NCBI GenBank assembly: GCA_003116975.1
Contig: BGKB01000170.1
Coordinates: forward strand, 83,041-147,040
Source: Aurantiochytrium sp. KH105
Taxonomy: Eukaryota; Sar; Bigyra; Thraustochytrida; Thraustochytriidae
Length of the DNA: 64,000 nt
Reading direction: 5' to 3'
The position numbers were made by a program, and so were the translations under genes. Below, piece by piece: positions 17,067-25,595 of the stretch (positions are counted from its first letter, which is position 1; each line of letters begins with the position of its first letter). Under the pieces are notes generated by a model. That model was not told where the DNA came from. It worked only from the letters and a program-made list of their open reading frames with translations, and ran no database searches.

Positions 17067-19802
17067 TTATGACACGTTCGAGTTTGCGGGCGAAAGCATG
17101 CGCAGCAGAAGGCCAGCCTGTTCGCGACAAGGCGGATCGGTGTCTCGCGCTGCGACTTTTGCAGCCCACTCGCGGGCATCTCCGAGATTGGCAATCCAGT
17201 CGTCGTCGTTCGCAAGTACCGAAGGGGGCACCACGAATAGAACCTGGGCAAGCGCAAAGAGCGCGGAGCGTCGGACTTGCGCATCATCGTGCTCGCGACA
17301 TCCCCAAAGTAGTCGGAATAGTGCTCGTCCCATGCGAGCAATGTCTGGCGCATGCTGCGCAGCCGCAAGAATGGACCCGAGAGCATAGAGAAATTTGGCA
17401 AGAACGATGGGTTCCCGCATTCCTGGTGTGTTGATCGCCCCGAGTCCGCCGTTCAGGAGCGGGAAGAAGAAAATTGAGCCTGCAAGCCCAGCAAACCGAC
17501 TCTTGTGCTCTGCCGGCAGAGGCCGGCGCCGCTGCCCCCAGCGCCGCGTCACCCGTCCCACAGGTTGCTGCACGGGAAGGTCTGTCCCGGCAGCTTTTGC
17601 ACCTTCATGCTCGCTACTTGTGGCAGATGGTGGCTTTTGAAGAGCCTGTGCACCCTGCACGAGTGCCTCCAAGGCGCTTGTGCGGAGCGATATGAAGGTG
17701 GCCCGTTCCTGGGTCGCTTCGGCAATGAGGACTCCAGTGGCTGCGCTCGGGGCCTCAACCACCAAGGCCACCAGCGCTTCCATACGGCGCTCCGCAAACC
17801 CACGCATGCTGAATCTATTCTCTCCGTGTACAAGAACATGCGCAAGTTCTGCTGCGCCCACCTCAAGATCGGCTGGACGCCTGCGAATGAGATCTGCAAG
17901 TCCCACGAGGCAGGTCTGGAATTTAACGTGGTCCTTATCGTCTTGCAAAGCCTGAACAGCGTCGTGCAAGTACGCAGGCATGAGTGAGGGATCGACTTCA
18001 GGCCCGTCATCAACTGTCTTGTCCTGATGTCGCGAGTCCGCGACACCTTCTTCGTCATCACTGTCTACCTCGCTGTTGGCCTCATTTCCCTCCTCGTCAT
18101 CATCGTCGTCGTCGTCGTCGCTACTGTCTTCCCAAATATTGTACGATTTTTCCGCTGGCGCCTGCACCTTTTCGTTCGCCACGTGATCATCACCTGGCAG
18201 ATTTTCCAAAGTCGACTGGGAGTGACTTTGATTGCTTACCGAATCAGGGGCCTCCTCGGCCTCGGAGCTCTTGCCATCCTCGACGACAGGACTGGCAATA
18301 TAAAAGGCATCGCCTGGTGGCGCATACGTAAATCCTTGAAGCGCGTCAACTTCTTCGAAGCGAAGCGCATGGCCAGGGCTTGAGAGGCGCGATATGTGAA
18401 CAGCAATGAGCATGCCAAGGACGCGAATTTTACTCTCTGCAACTTCCAAGTAATGCTGCACTCCCGTAATCACTCGTGGGAGGAGCCCCGAACGGGAAAT
18501 CTCTTTATCGTCCATCAAAGAGATCACGTTGTACAGGGCGCCGCTGACATGTGACAGCGTTTCTACATCGCTGCCGATGACAAAGGCGCGATCGCTCCAG
18601 ATACTTGCCACGTGTCGTGCACGTTCCACAAAGAGTTTCCCCACGCCGATCTCTTTGTCTGGGCCATCGTTGAATTTGCCAATGTTTTGCGAGGTGTGAA
18701 GCATGTGTCTGACAAGGCCCCATAGCACATTACGTGGCACTGTCCGTGGACGAAGAAGAAGTTTGCGGAAAGCAAAGTCCTGGGCGTGACCCGGGTCCTT
18801 GACAAGAGCCTCGGGAAAGACACACGCCACGAAGGCGGCCAGCGTTTCCGGATCATCGATGCCAGCTTGTTCGAGTTTCCTCGCGCCAAAGGACAACAGC
18901 GCCTTCCACAGGGTCTCGCGCAACGAGAGGCCAAGAGTAGACATAGCATCGGTTGAAAGTGTCGAGTTGATAAATCCCTTTGCGTCAGGTCCGGTCAAGA
19001 CCGCCTTGGCTACAGCCGAAGCCCGCCCAATACCCACGAGCTTTGCAATGAATTCTCCGCGAAAAGAACCAGACAAAAGAGGAAGGGCCATTGCTTCTGG
19101 TGATGATGACGCGAGCAAAGCCCGAGCGAGATGGTCGAAATAGCTATTCGGGCGCAGTGCATGCGGCTTGGGAGCAAGAGGCCCGCACAAAAAGTCTGGG
19201 AGACTAGCGAGCGCCTGCACCAAAACACCAACCATTTGCGATGCTTGCGCGGCATTTGCAAGGTCGACCCAAACCGTCGAACTCACGAGAGCAGGCGAGA
19301 TCAGTTTCGATGCACGAGCAAAACTCGTGCGTGCTGCTGTCGCCTCAGCACCTCCTCGCCAACTAGAGGCAAGCAAGCTGAGTCGTTGTTCATGCAACCC
19401 TTGCTGGTTGTGTTGCTGACCTCTGGTCGCGGTCGCGAGGCATCTGTGGCACGCTATAAAGGCCGCGAGACGAGCGCCTGCGTTTGGAGAGGTCTCCTCC
19501 TCCTCCTCCTCCTCCTCGCGTATCTCCTCGCTTGCTTGGGACAATGTGACACGATAGACTCTATCCATGCGCTGGTGCTCGTCCTGGTTCATGACGGCCT
19601 CGAAGGCGCCAAGAATCTGCAAGAGCCGCGCGGCGAGCGCGGCAAAGGCCGAGACCCATCGCGCGTCCAGCGAGGCCGTCTCATGCCGCGCCACCTCGAG
19701 GCTTCGCAGCGCTGCGACGGCCTCAGTCACGAGCGGGCCGTCCGAGCTCTCTGCCGCCCGCGCGCGCTCCAGCGCCGCCACGCGCTCCCGCGCCTCCTCC
19801 AT
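17067..19802 (-). CDS. TELO2: TELO2 / Tel2 telomere-length-regulation protein
   Basis: 911 residues from ATG 19802 to TAA 17067. The long alpha-helical N-terminal region is weakly conserved. An acidic linker (about 555-590, eight consecutive Asp in EDSSDDDDDDDDEEGNEAN) precedes the conserved C-terminal domain (about 605-911): PAYLHDAVQALQDDKDHVKF, GLADLIRRRPADLEVGAAEL, RMEALVALVVEAPSA. The signature VGRVTRRWGQRRRPLP, RFAGLAGSIFFFPLLNG then follows. Tel2 with Tti1 and Tti2 forms the TTT cochaperone complex that stabilises PI3K-like kinases (mTOR, ATM, ATR) with Hsp90. In animals the acidic linker carries CK2 sites that recruit R2TP; the S-S-D-D-D cluster here could do the same (inference). Length fits the family. 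Confidence 0.9.
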   Translation of the reverse strand: MEEARERVAALERARAAESSDGPLVTEAVAALRSLEVARHETASLDARWVSAFAALAARLLQILGAFEAVMNQDEHQRMDRVYRVTLSQASEEIREEEEEEEETSPNAGARLAAFIACHRCLATATRGQQHNQQGLHEQRLSLLASSWRGGAEATAARTSFARASKLISPALVSSTVWVDLANAAQASQMVGVLVQALASLPDFLCGPLAPKPHALRPNSYFDHLARALLASSSPEAMALPLLSGSFRGEFIAKLVGIGRASAVAKAVLTGPDAKGFINSTLSTDAMSTLGLSLRETLWKALLSFGARKLEQAGIDDPETLAAFVACVFPEALVKDPGHAQDFAFRKLLLRPRTVPRNVLWGLVRHMLHTSQNIGKFNDGPDKEIGVGKLFVERARHVASIWSDRAFVIGSDVETLSHVSGALYNVISLMDDKEISRSGLLPRVITGVQHYLEVAESKIRVLGMLIAVHISRLSSPGHALRFEEVDALQGFTYAPPGDAFYIASPVVEDGKSSEAEEAPDSVSNQSHSQSTLENLPGDDHVANEKVQAPAEKSYNIWEDSSDDDDDDDDEEGNEANSEVDSDDEEGVADSRHQDKTVDDGPEVDPSLMPAYLHDAVQALQDDKDHVKFQTCLVGLADLIRRRPADLEVGAAELAHVLVHGENRFSMRGFAERRMEALVALVVEAPSAATGVLIAEATQERATFISLRTSALEALVQGAQALQKPPSATSSEHEGAKAAGTDLPVQQPVGRVTRRWGQRRRPLPAEHKSRFAGLAGSIFFFPLLNGGLGAINTPGMREPIVLAKFLYALGSILAAAQHAPDIARMGRALFRLLWGCREHDDAQVRRSALFALAQVLFVVPPSVLANDDDWIANLGDAREWAAKVAARDTDPPCREQAGLLLRMLSPANSNVS

Positions 19803-20508
19803 CTCGGCAAGGAATGAGGTCTGCGACTCCGAGCCCTTGCAATCGGCCTTTACCTTTTATGGTGATCCAAGGCCCTTGAGATCAGCCAGTCAAGACAAGG
19901 TCATGGATGATGGTGACAGACAGTGGAAGCCTCGCGACGGACTCCGGCAAGAGAGCCTTGGCTGCGCTAGGAGATCAAGCTGCGAAGCACACCGCAGCAG
20001 AAGCACCTTGTGGATGTGCTGGTGATTTCTCTGATCAAGATCAGCCAGATGCTCGTATGTATGTATGTATGTATGTATGTTTGATGATGAAAAAGGCGCA
20101 GAAGCACGCGGCATGCCTATCCAATGGGAAGCAGGAGATGTGCATGGGTGACCCGCAGCCCAGGCCAGCGCAGCCCGTTCAGCTGCGTGCAGGCCGCCGA
20201 CATCGACAGCGCGCAGCCCGTGTGTGATCGCCGCCTCGCGTGTTCCTCTCCTCACCCCAAGGCCGCGCCTCCTGCCGCGCCTCGAACCTCCTCGCCAGCA
20301 GCAGCTCCCGGCCCTTTCCGCCGCGGCAGGCTGCCGCTGTCCCCTTTCTCTTCTCTTCGCTTCGCTTCGCAGTCAGTGCAGGTTCCGCAGGATCCGCGCG
20401 TCCGTCGTGCGCCGCGGCGGCCAGCAGCCCGCGCAGAGCGGGGCGGAGCAGAGCCCGGAGACGCGCAGCCGCGGCCCTGCGCAGCGCGGCGCGGCGCGGC
20501 GCGGCGGC
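19803..20508. promoter_or_regulatory. Divergent spacer between TELO2 and FAD-SelD
   Basis: About 700 bp between divergent starts. It contains a TATG microsatellite (20055-20080) and becomes extremely GC-rich (GCGGCGCGGC runs) toward the ATG at 20509. Open frames in it lack ATG starts. No gene supported. Confidence 0.45.
20055..20080 (+). repeat. (TATG)n microsatellite
   Basis: About six copies of the tetramer, in the TELO2/FAD-SelD divergent spacer. Confidence 0.95.
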
Positions 20509-23364
20509 ATGGGCGCGGCGTGGAGCTGCGCGGCGTGGCTGGCGCGGGGCCTGCGGCGCGCGCCGCTGAGCCCGTTCTGGCCGGACTGGGCCTGCGAGGC
20601 GGCGCGCGCGGCGGCGGCGCAGCCCTGGGCGGCGCGAGCCCGGGCGCGCGCGGGCGGGGGCGGCCGCGCGGGGGGCGNCGCCGCCAAGGGGCTGGCCGCC
20701 GCGCTCGGCGGATTGGCGGCGCTCTTTTCAAACCGCTGGCCGGCCGCCGCGCTGGGGCTGGGCCTGCTGCGCGCGGCAGACGCGCTTGGCGGCGGCCACG
20801 CGGCGGCCGAGGCGGGCGCGGCGGAGGCGGCGGCGGCGGCAGGGCCCATGCGCGTGTTCTCGCCCGCGGCCGCGCTGAGGTCGCAGGCGGCCGCCTCGAG
20901 GGGCGCCGGGGCGATGATGGGCGCGGCGGCGAACGGCGCGGGCCCCGTGAGCCGCGACCTCGTGCTGGTGGGCGGCGGGCACGCCCACGCGTTCGTGGTC
21001 AAGAACATGGGCATGAAGCCCGAGCCCGGGCTGGCCGTGACTCTCATCACACCGCAGGTGGACACGCCGTACTCGGGGATGCTGCCAGGGCACATCGCCG
21101 GCCAGTACGAAAGGGAGGAGTGCCACATCGACCTCGTGCGGCTCTGCCAGTTCGGAGGCGTGCGGCTCGTGATCGCCTCGGCGACGTCCATCGATCTCGA
21201 TCAGAAACTCGTGCACGTCGACGACCCGGAGCGGCCCCCCATCCGCTACGATGTCTTGTCCATCGACATTGGGTCCGCTCCGCAGATCAAGGACAGCGCC
21301 TTGTCCCACGCCGACGCCAGCCTTGTGGCAACGCCGGTCAAGCCGATCTGGCAGTTTTCTGAGCGCTGGGACGCCCTCGTGCGCTCCATCGAGTCCCGTG
21401 TTCAGGCAAGCGAGGAGCAGAGAGAAGAAGATGATGATCAAGCACAAGCACAAGCACAAGCACAAGGAGGAGCCGGGGCAGAGTCGGGCTCAGCCAAGAT
21501 TGACGAGCTCACGATTGGCGTGGTCGGTGCAGGCGCAGGCGGCGTCGAGCTCGCGCTCTCGATGCAGTATCGCCTCGAGGGGCTCTCTTCACAGCACTTC
21601 AAAATCAAGTTCGTGCTCTTCAGCAACAAAAAAGTAGTGTGTCCCTCGCACAGCCGCGCCGTACAGAAAAAGTTTGCACGCATCCTCGAGGAGCGCGGGG
21701 TGAGCGTCGTCTACAACTTTGAGGTGGTGGGCATTGAAGAAAGCCGTCTCCGTGCAGCCGATGGGCGCATTGTCAATGTTGACGAGTGCATCTGGTGCAC
21801 GAGCGCACGTACGCAAGACTGGATGGGAGGTTCTGGTTTGGCTGTCGATAACGGCGGCTTTGTTCGAGTCAAACAAACCTTGGAGAGCGAGTCGACGCCC
21901 AACGTCTTTGCAGCTGGCGACTGCGCCAACATGCTCGACCACCCGCGTCCCAAGGCTGGCGTCTTCGCCGTGCGTCAGGGACCTCCCCTGGCGGCCAATC
22001 TGCGCCGCGCCGTTCGGAACCTGAGTCTCCCCGCCTCGGCTTCTCCCGAGACGCTCGAGGAGTACATTCCTCAAAAATCCTTTCTTGGGCTCATCGGGAC
22101 TGGGCGTCCTTACTGCGTTGCCTCTCGGGGCGAGATTGCCCTCGAGGGCAAGTGGCTATGGAAAATGAAGGACTACATTGATCGCAAATGGATGGCAGGA
22201 TTTACCACCCAGCTGCCAATCATGGCCGGTGAAAGCCACAATGTCGGCGCTGGAGAGGGCACCGAGGAGAATCAGAGCCTCGAGGCCTTGACTCAGGCAT
22301 CTCTCATGCGATGCGGCGGCTGCGGCGCCAAGGTTGGCAAGTCTGTTCTCGATCGGGTTGTGCAGAATCTCAATCCGCCCACACGGGCCGAGGTCGAAGT
22401 CGGCCTTGACCATCCAGACGATTGTGCCGTCGTTCAATTTGACTCGGCGCATGATGATGCCCCCAAAGTTGTGCAGACGGTCGACTTTTTCCGCTCTTTT
22501 GTGAACGACCCCTATATCTTTGGCCAAATTGCGGCCAATCATGCGCTTAGTGACTGCCATGCCATGTGCGCCGAGGCCGTAACCGCAATGGCGATTGCCG
22601 TTGTTCCCTTTGCGGCAGAAAGGGTCGTGGAGGGCACGCTCACGCAGCTCATGGCGGGCGCAAACACAGCTCTTCGGGACAGCAATTGCGCTCTCGTCGG
22701 GGGCCACTCGTGCGAAGGCAAGGACCTTGCTCTTGGACTTTCGGTTAGTGGCGTCGTTCAGCCTGGACAGCGCATTCTCACCAAGGGGGGCGTTCTTGCT
22801 GGCGATGCGCTCATTGTCACCAAGCCTGTGGGCACAGGCACGCTTTTCGCTGCGAACATGCGCGTTTTGGCCAAAGGTGCCTGGGTCGAGGGCGCCATCA
22901 AGAGCATGTTAGTGTCGAACAAGGACGCGGCGCTGCTGGCGCGCGACCATGATGCAACTGCGTGCACGGATATCACGGGCTTTGGTCTCATTGGCCACCT
23001 AGTCGAGATGATGCAAGCCAGTGACCCAAGCCTGATGGCTACTGTACAAGCCGAGGACGTTCCCATGCTCGAGGGTGCCGCAGAGTGCGTCGAGGCGGGC
23101 ATCTTTTCGTCACTGCAACTGCAGAACACGCGTTTGCGTCGAGCGATTGCCAATCATGCAGAAGCGGCGGCTGCTCATCCTGCATTGTATCCGCTTCTCT
23201 ATGATCCGCAAACCTCTGGCGGTCTTCTTATATCGGTGCCGTCTGCAAAGGCACAAGATCTTGTCAGTGCGCTACGCGAAAGCGGTTATCCGCAAGCAAA
23301 CATTGTCGGCGTTGTTGAGGCGGAAAGTGAGAGTGCGCCCGGCCAGCAAGTTAAAGTGTTGTGA
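20509..23364 (+). CDS. FAD-dependent oxidoreductase fused to selenide, water dikinase (SelD)
   Basis: The first in-frame ATG of the long open frame is 20509, giving 951 residues. The first 140 residues are Ala/Arg/Gly-rich, with MGAAWSCAAWLARGLRRAP resembling an organelle presequence. An N at 20678 falls in codon 57. Residues about 148-520 are a pyridine-nucleotide-disulfide/NDH-2-like oxidoreductase: FAD motif LVLVGGGHAHAF, second dinucleotide site TIGVVGAGAGGVELA, and FAD-ribityl motif NVFAAGDCANM. Residues about 600-951 are SelD: RCGGCGAKVG with catalytic-type Cys605 and Lys608, DDCAVV, ANHALSDCHAM, LVGGHSCEGKDLAL, DITGFGLIGH, DPQTSGGLL. SelD makes selenophosphate from selenide and ATP for Sec-tRNA. 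The active residue is Cys, not Sec. The fusion is known in bacteria and some algae; the oxidoreductase may supply reduced selenium (inference). Confidence 0.93.
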   Translation: MGAAWSCAAWLARGLRRAPLSPFWPDWACEAARAAAAQPWAARARARAGGGGRAGGXAAKGLAAALGGLAALFSNRWPAAALGLGLLRAADALGGGHAAAEAGAAEAAAAAGPMRVFSPAAALRSQAAASRGAGAMMGAAANGAGPVSRDLVLVGGGHAHAFVVKNMGMKPEPGLAVTLITPQVDTPYSGMLPGHIAGQYEREECHIDLVRLCQFGGVRLVIASATSIDLDQKLVHVDDPERPPIRYDVLSIDIGSAPQIKDSALSHADASLVATPVKPIWQFSERWDALVRSIESRVQASEEQREEDDDQAQAQAQAQGGAGAESGSAKIDELTIGVVGAGAGGVELALSMQYRLEGLSSQHFKIKFVLFSNKKVVCPSHSRAVQKKFARILEERGVSVVYNFEVVGIEESRLRAADGRIVNVDECIWCTSARTQDWMGGSGLAVDNGGFVRVKQTLESESTPNVFAAGDCANMLDHPRPKAGVFAVRQGPPLAANLRRAVRNLSLPASASPETLEEYIPQKSFLGLIGTGRPYCVASRGEIALEGKWLWKMKDYIDRKWMAGFTTQLPIMAGESHNVGAGEGTEENQSLEALTQASLMRCGGCGAKVGKSVLDRVVQNLNPPTRAEVEVGLDHPDDCAVVQFDSAHDDAPKVVQTVDFFRSFVNDPYIFGQIAANHALSDCHAMCAEAVTAMAIAVVPFAAERVVEGTLTQLMAGANTALRDSNCALVGGHSCEGKDLALGLSVSGVVQPGQRILTKGGVLAGDALIVTKPVGTGTLFAANMRVLAKGAWVEGAIKSMLVSNKDAALLARDHDATACTDITGFGLIGHLVEMMQASDPSLMATVQAEDVPMLEGAAECVEAGIFSSLQLQNTRLRRAIANHAEAAAAHPALYPLLYDPQTSGGLLISVPSAKAQDLVSALRESGYPQANIVGVVEAESESAPGQQVKVL
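20678..20678. other. Ambiguous base in the GC-rich N-terminal region of FAD-SelD
   Basis: One N in a run of G/C in codon 57 of the fusion gene. Frame is kept on both sides if it is one base, but by analogy with 40420 it could hide a gap. Confidence 0.6.
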
Positions 23365-23518
23365 GCAAGTCTCAAATGGCTGGCGACGTCAAGTACGCGT
23401 GTGCTTTCTCTCTTTCTCTGCGCACGGGAATGTCTTCTCTCCCTCGTCTTTTTCATTAAAGATTTATTTTCTCTTGGATGGAATAGCTGGAATTTCGGGG
23501 TTGGTCGAAGGCTCCCTG

Positions 23519-23797
23519 TTATTGATTTGAAGTCGCACGATGCTCTTCGACGGCGCCAATGAGAAAGGTGATCGGGTCTTCTGGCTGCTCGACGACTATC
23601 CTTTCGTACAAATCCTGAAGAATTTTATTGCAGCCACTTGACTTGACATAGGCTTCCATCTCGCCAAGTGCCGTTTGCGTTGCTTCAACAACGCCACCTC
23701 CCGGAGCTGCTGTGCGTGCGGCCTCAAGCGCGGTTGCGTACTTCTCCTCCTTTTCCTCGCTCTTGCTTTCTGACATTTTCTTTCCTGGCGGTGACAT
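23519..23797 (-). CDS. Small protein with RIIa/Dpy-30-like dimerisation motif
   Basis: 92 residues from ATG 23797 to the stop at 23519. The N-terminal third is Lys/Glu-rich (SESKSEEKEEKYATALE). Residues about 55-85 read KILQDLYERIVVEQPEDPIT then FLIGAVEE. The L-x-x-L-Y-x-R-I-x-x-x-x-P-x-D-P-I-x-F-L pattern is that of the RIIa/Dpy-30 X-type four-helix dimerisation fold, found in PKA regulatory subunits, some adenylate kinases and ciliary radial-spoke proteins. No other domain fits in the length, so it may be a stand-alone docking or dimerisation subunit. It converges with FAD-SelD (155 bp) and diverges from the Mpo1-like gene. The coding call depends on this motif alone. Confidence 0.7.
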   Translation of the reverse strand: MSPPGKKMSESKSEEKEEKYATALEAARTAAPGGGVVEATQTALGEMEAYVKSSGCNKILQDLYERIVVEQPEDPITFLIGAVEEHRATSNQ

Positions 23798-24525
23798 TGG
23801 GAGACTTTAATTTGGCGCTCGCTCGTTCTCTTCTGCTCTCTGCTCGATCGACTCGCCTGCGCACGAGGCGATCTCGAATCCAGACAATGGCAGCTTGCTC
23901 CCGCGCCCCCGCTGCACGTACAGGCAGGCAGGCTGGCAGTCAGTCAGTCAGTCATTCAGACAGATGTTCGCCAGAAAGCCCCCAGCTTGTTGCGGCGGCC
24001 AGCTCTGGTGGCAGTCCGGGCATTCGATTCCGTAACGGCAACAAACACAGCAAATCAATCTCAAGTGAAATATCAGCACTCTTGCGCAGCGGCAGACTGT
24101 TGTGGCTTCAAAGCGAAGACGAGACATCCTTCCCTCTTGATGTCGCTGTCGCGCTTTCTGCAAGACCTCCCGCATACCGCGCCTTATCGTACGTCAATAC
24201 GTGTGCGCGAGCCAATGTCGCACCAAGCCATAGCCAGCTTGCGCTGGGTGCTCTCCTCGTATTACATACTAAGGCGGCAGTAGGAGTCACTAGTATCATC
24301 AGAGGATAGGAAAGAGGCTCCTCACTACAAGTCGGGACGTGACACCACGACGGGCAGATCGCGTTCACCGAGTACTCGCTGCAACCCCGAGCCCAATTCG
24401 CGCACCAAAGGTGCTAGCGCCCTGCCACGCCGCGCCACGCCACGCCGCGCACGCCACGCCACGCCGCGCCGCGCCGCGGACGCGAGAAGGAGTGAAAAGA
24501 GCAAAGGAACCGGACGAACAGCAAG
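23798..24525. promoter_or_regulatory. Divergent spacer between the RIIa-like and Mpo1-like genes
   Basis: About 730 bp with GGCA and GTCA short tandem repeats (about 23920-23955) and a CGCCACGC-rich tract (about 24420-24480) ahead of the Mpo1-like ATG. No gene is supported. Confidence 0.45.
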
Positions 24526-25179
24526 ATGGGCAATGGCCTCTCGACGACGGGAGACAAGGCGGCGTCCGTATTTATTGCGACCCTCGTGGGCTCTGCGCTG
24601 GCGACGCCGGACCTCTTTGACCTGAAGAAGCAGTTCGCCTTTTATGCCTCGTACCACACGGACTGGCACAACCAGCTCGTCCATTTTGGCTGCATCTGGC
24701 CCATCCTGTGGACGACCTGCGCCATGCTGCACAAGACGTCCCCGATTTTCGGGCCCGCTACGAAAAAGGATGGCGAAGAAAGCAAGTCTTTGCAAACCAA
24801 CTGGGCCACGGTCGCCTCGATTCTCTACGCTGGATACTACTTTCTGATGGACGAGACCGTGGGCCGCGTGGCCTCCGCCATGGTGGTGGCAACGTACTTC
24901 ACCTCGGGATGGTGGGTGAACAGCGACCCCAAGAATTTCAAGCGCGCTTTTGGCATTCACGTTCTCGCCTGGGTTGCCCAGTTCCTTGCTCATCGCTTTT
25001 GCGAGGGCCGCGCTCCTGCGCTCTTTGATAACCTGTCTCAGGCGCTTCTCATGGCGCCCCTCTTTGTTGTATTTGAAGGAGCTCACATGCTTGGCTTTCG
25101 CCAAGAATTTTTCGCCGAGGTGCGCGAGCTCGTTGCGGCAAATGTAATGGCTTTTCGTTTGCAGGGCGGCGGCAACTGA
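24526..25179 (+). CDS. Mpo1-like (DUF962 / YGL010W family) ER membrane dioxygenase
   Basis: 217 residues from ATG 24526 to TGA 25177. The family signature is the N-terminal block FAFYASYHTDWHNQLVHFGC with His44, His48 and His53, then membrane segments around CIWPILWTTCAML and TVASILYAGYYFLM. The second block is GIHVLAWVAQFLAHRFCEGR, then ALFDNLSQALLMAPLFVVFE. In yeast Mpo1 conserved histidines coordinate Fe2+ for oxidation of 2-hydroxy fatty acids from phytosphingosine breakdown, yielding odd-chain acids. The His pattern here is consistent with that activity. Predicted to be an ER multi-pass protein. An AATAAA at 25288 is a candidate poly(A) signal. The gene is convergent with bestrophin. Confidence 0.88.
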   Translation: MGNGLSTTGDKAASVFIATLVGSALATPDLFDLKKQFAFYASYHTDWHNQLVHFGCIWPILWTTCAMLHKTSPIFGPATKKDGEESKSLQTNWATVASILYAGYYFLMDETVGRVASAMVVATYFTSGWWVNSDPKNFKRAFGIHVLAWVAQFLAHRFCEGRAPALFDNLSQALLMAPLFVVFEGAHMLGFRQEFFAEVRELVAANVMAFRLQGGGN

Positions 25180-25595
25180 GTCGGCCACAAAAAGTTACCA
25201 GATCCTCCAACGGGCAAGCTCAGGTCCTCGAGCGTCCGTCAGTCTCTTCTTTTGCATTCTTCCTTCCATCCATGCATGCATTCCTAAAATAAAAAAATCA
25301 TCATCGCACAGTCACGTGCAATGCTACGCAGCGCTGCCTCGCTGAAAATGACAGAGGCCAAGCCTAGTTCATGCCGCATGCGAGAAAGCGCGGTTCATAC
25401 CAACACATCTATATATATATCTCCATTTTGAGTCAAGGTGTCTTCATGATCTTCCTTTGTATTCTAGACTAGCCTATGATAGTGCAGTCGATCGGCACCG
25501 CGCCGCAACACGCTGCGCTGCCCCGTCAAATCTTGAAGAAGAAGGAGAAAAAGAAGAAGAACGAAAGCGATCGTGGAGCGAGCAATCAAGGCAAC
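25180..25595. other. Convergent spacer between the Mpo1-like and bestrophin genes
   Basis: 416 bp between two 3' ends, AT-richer than the genes, with an ATATATATAT stretch near 25412-25421. No gene seen. Confidence 0.55.
25288..25293 (+). terminator. Candidate poly(A) signal AATAAA
   Basis: AATAAA about 110 bases after the Mpo1-like stop codon. It is only a short motif match; whether this organism uses AATAAA is not shown here. Confidence 0.3.

Noticed and set aside
20124-21362. 412-codon plus-strand frame overlapping the start of FAD-SelD
   Set aside because: Arg/Gly/Ala-rich translation of very GC-rich DNA; the overlapping frame has FAD-binding motifs and continues into SelD.
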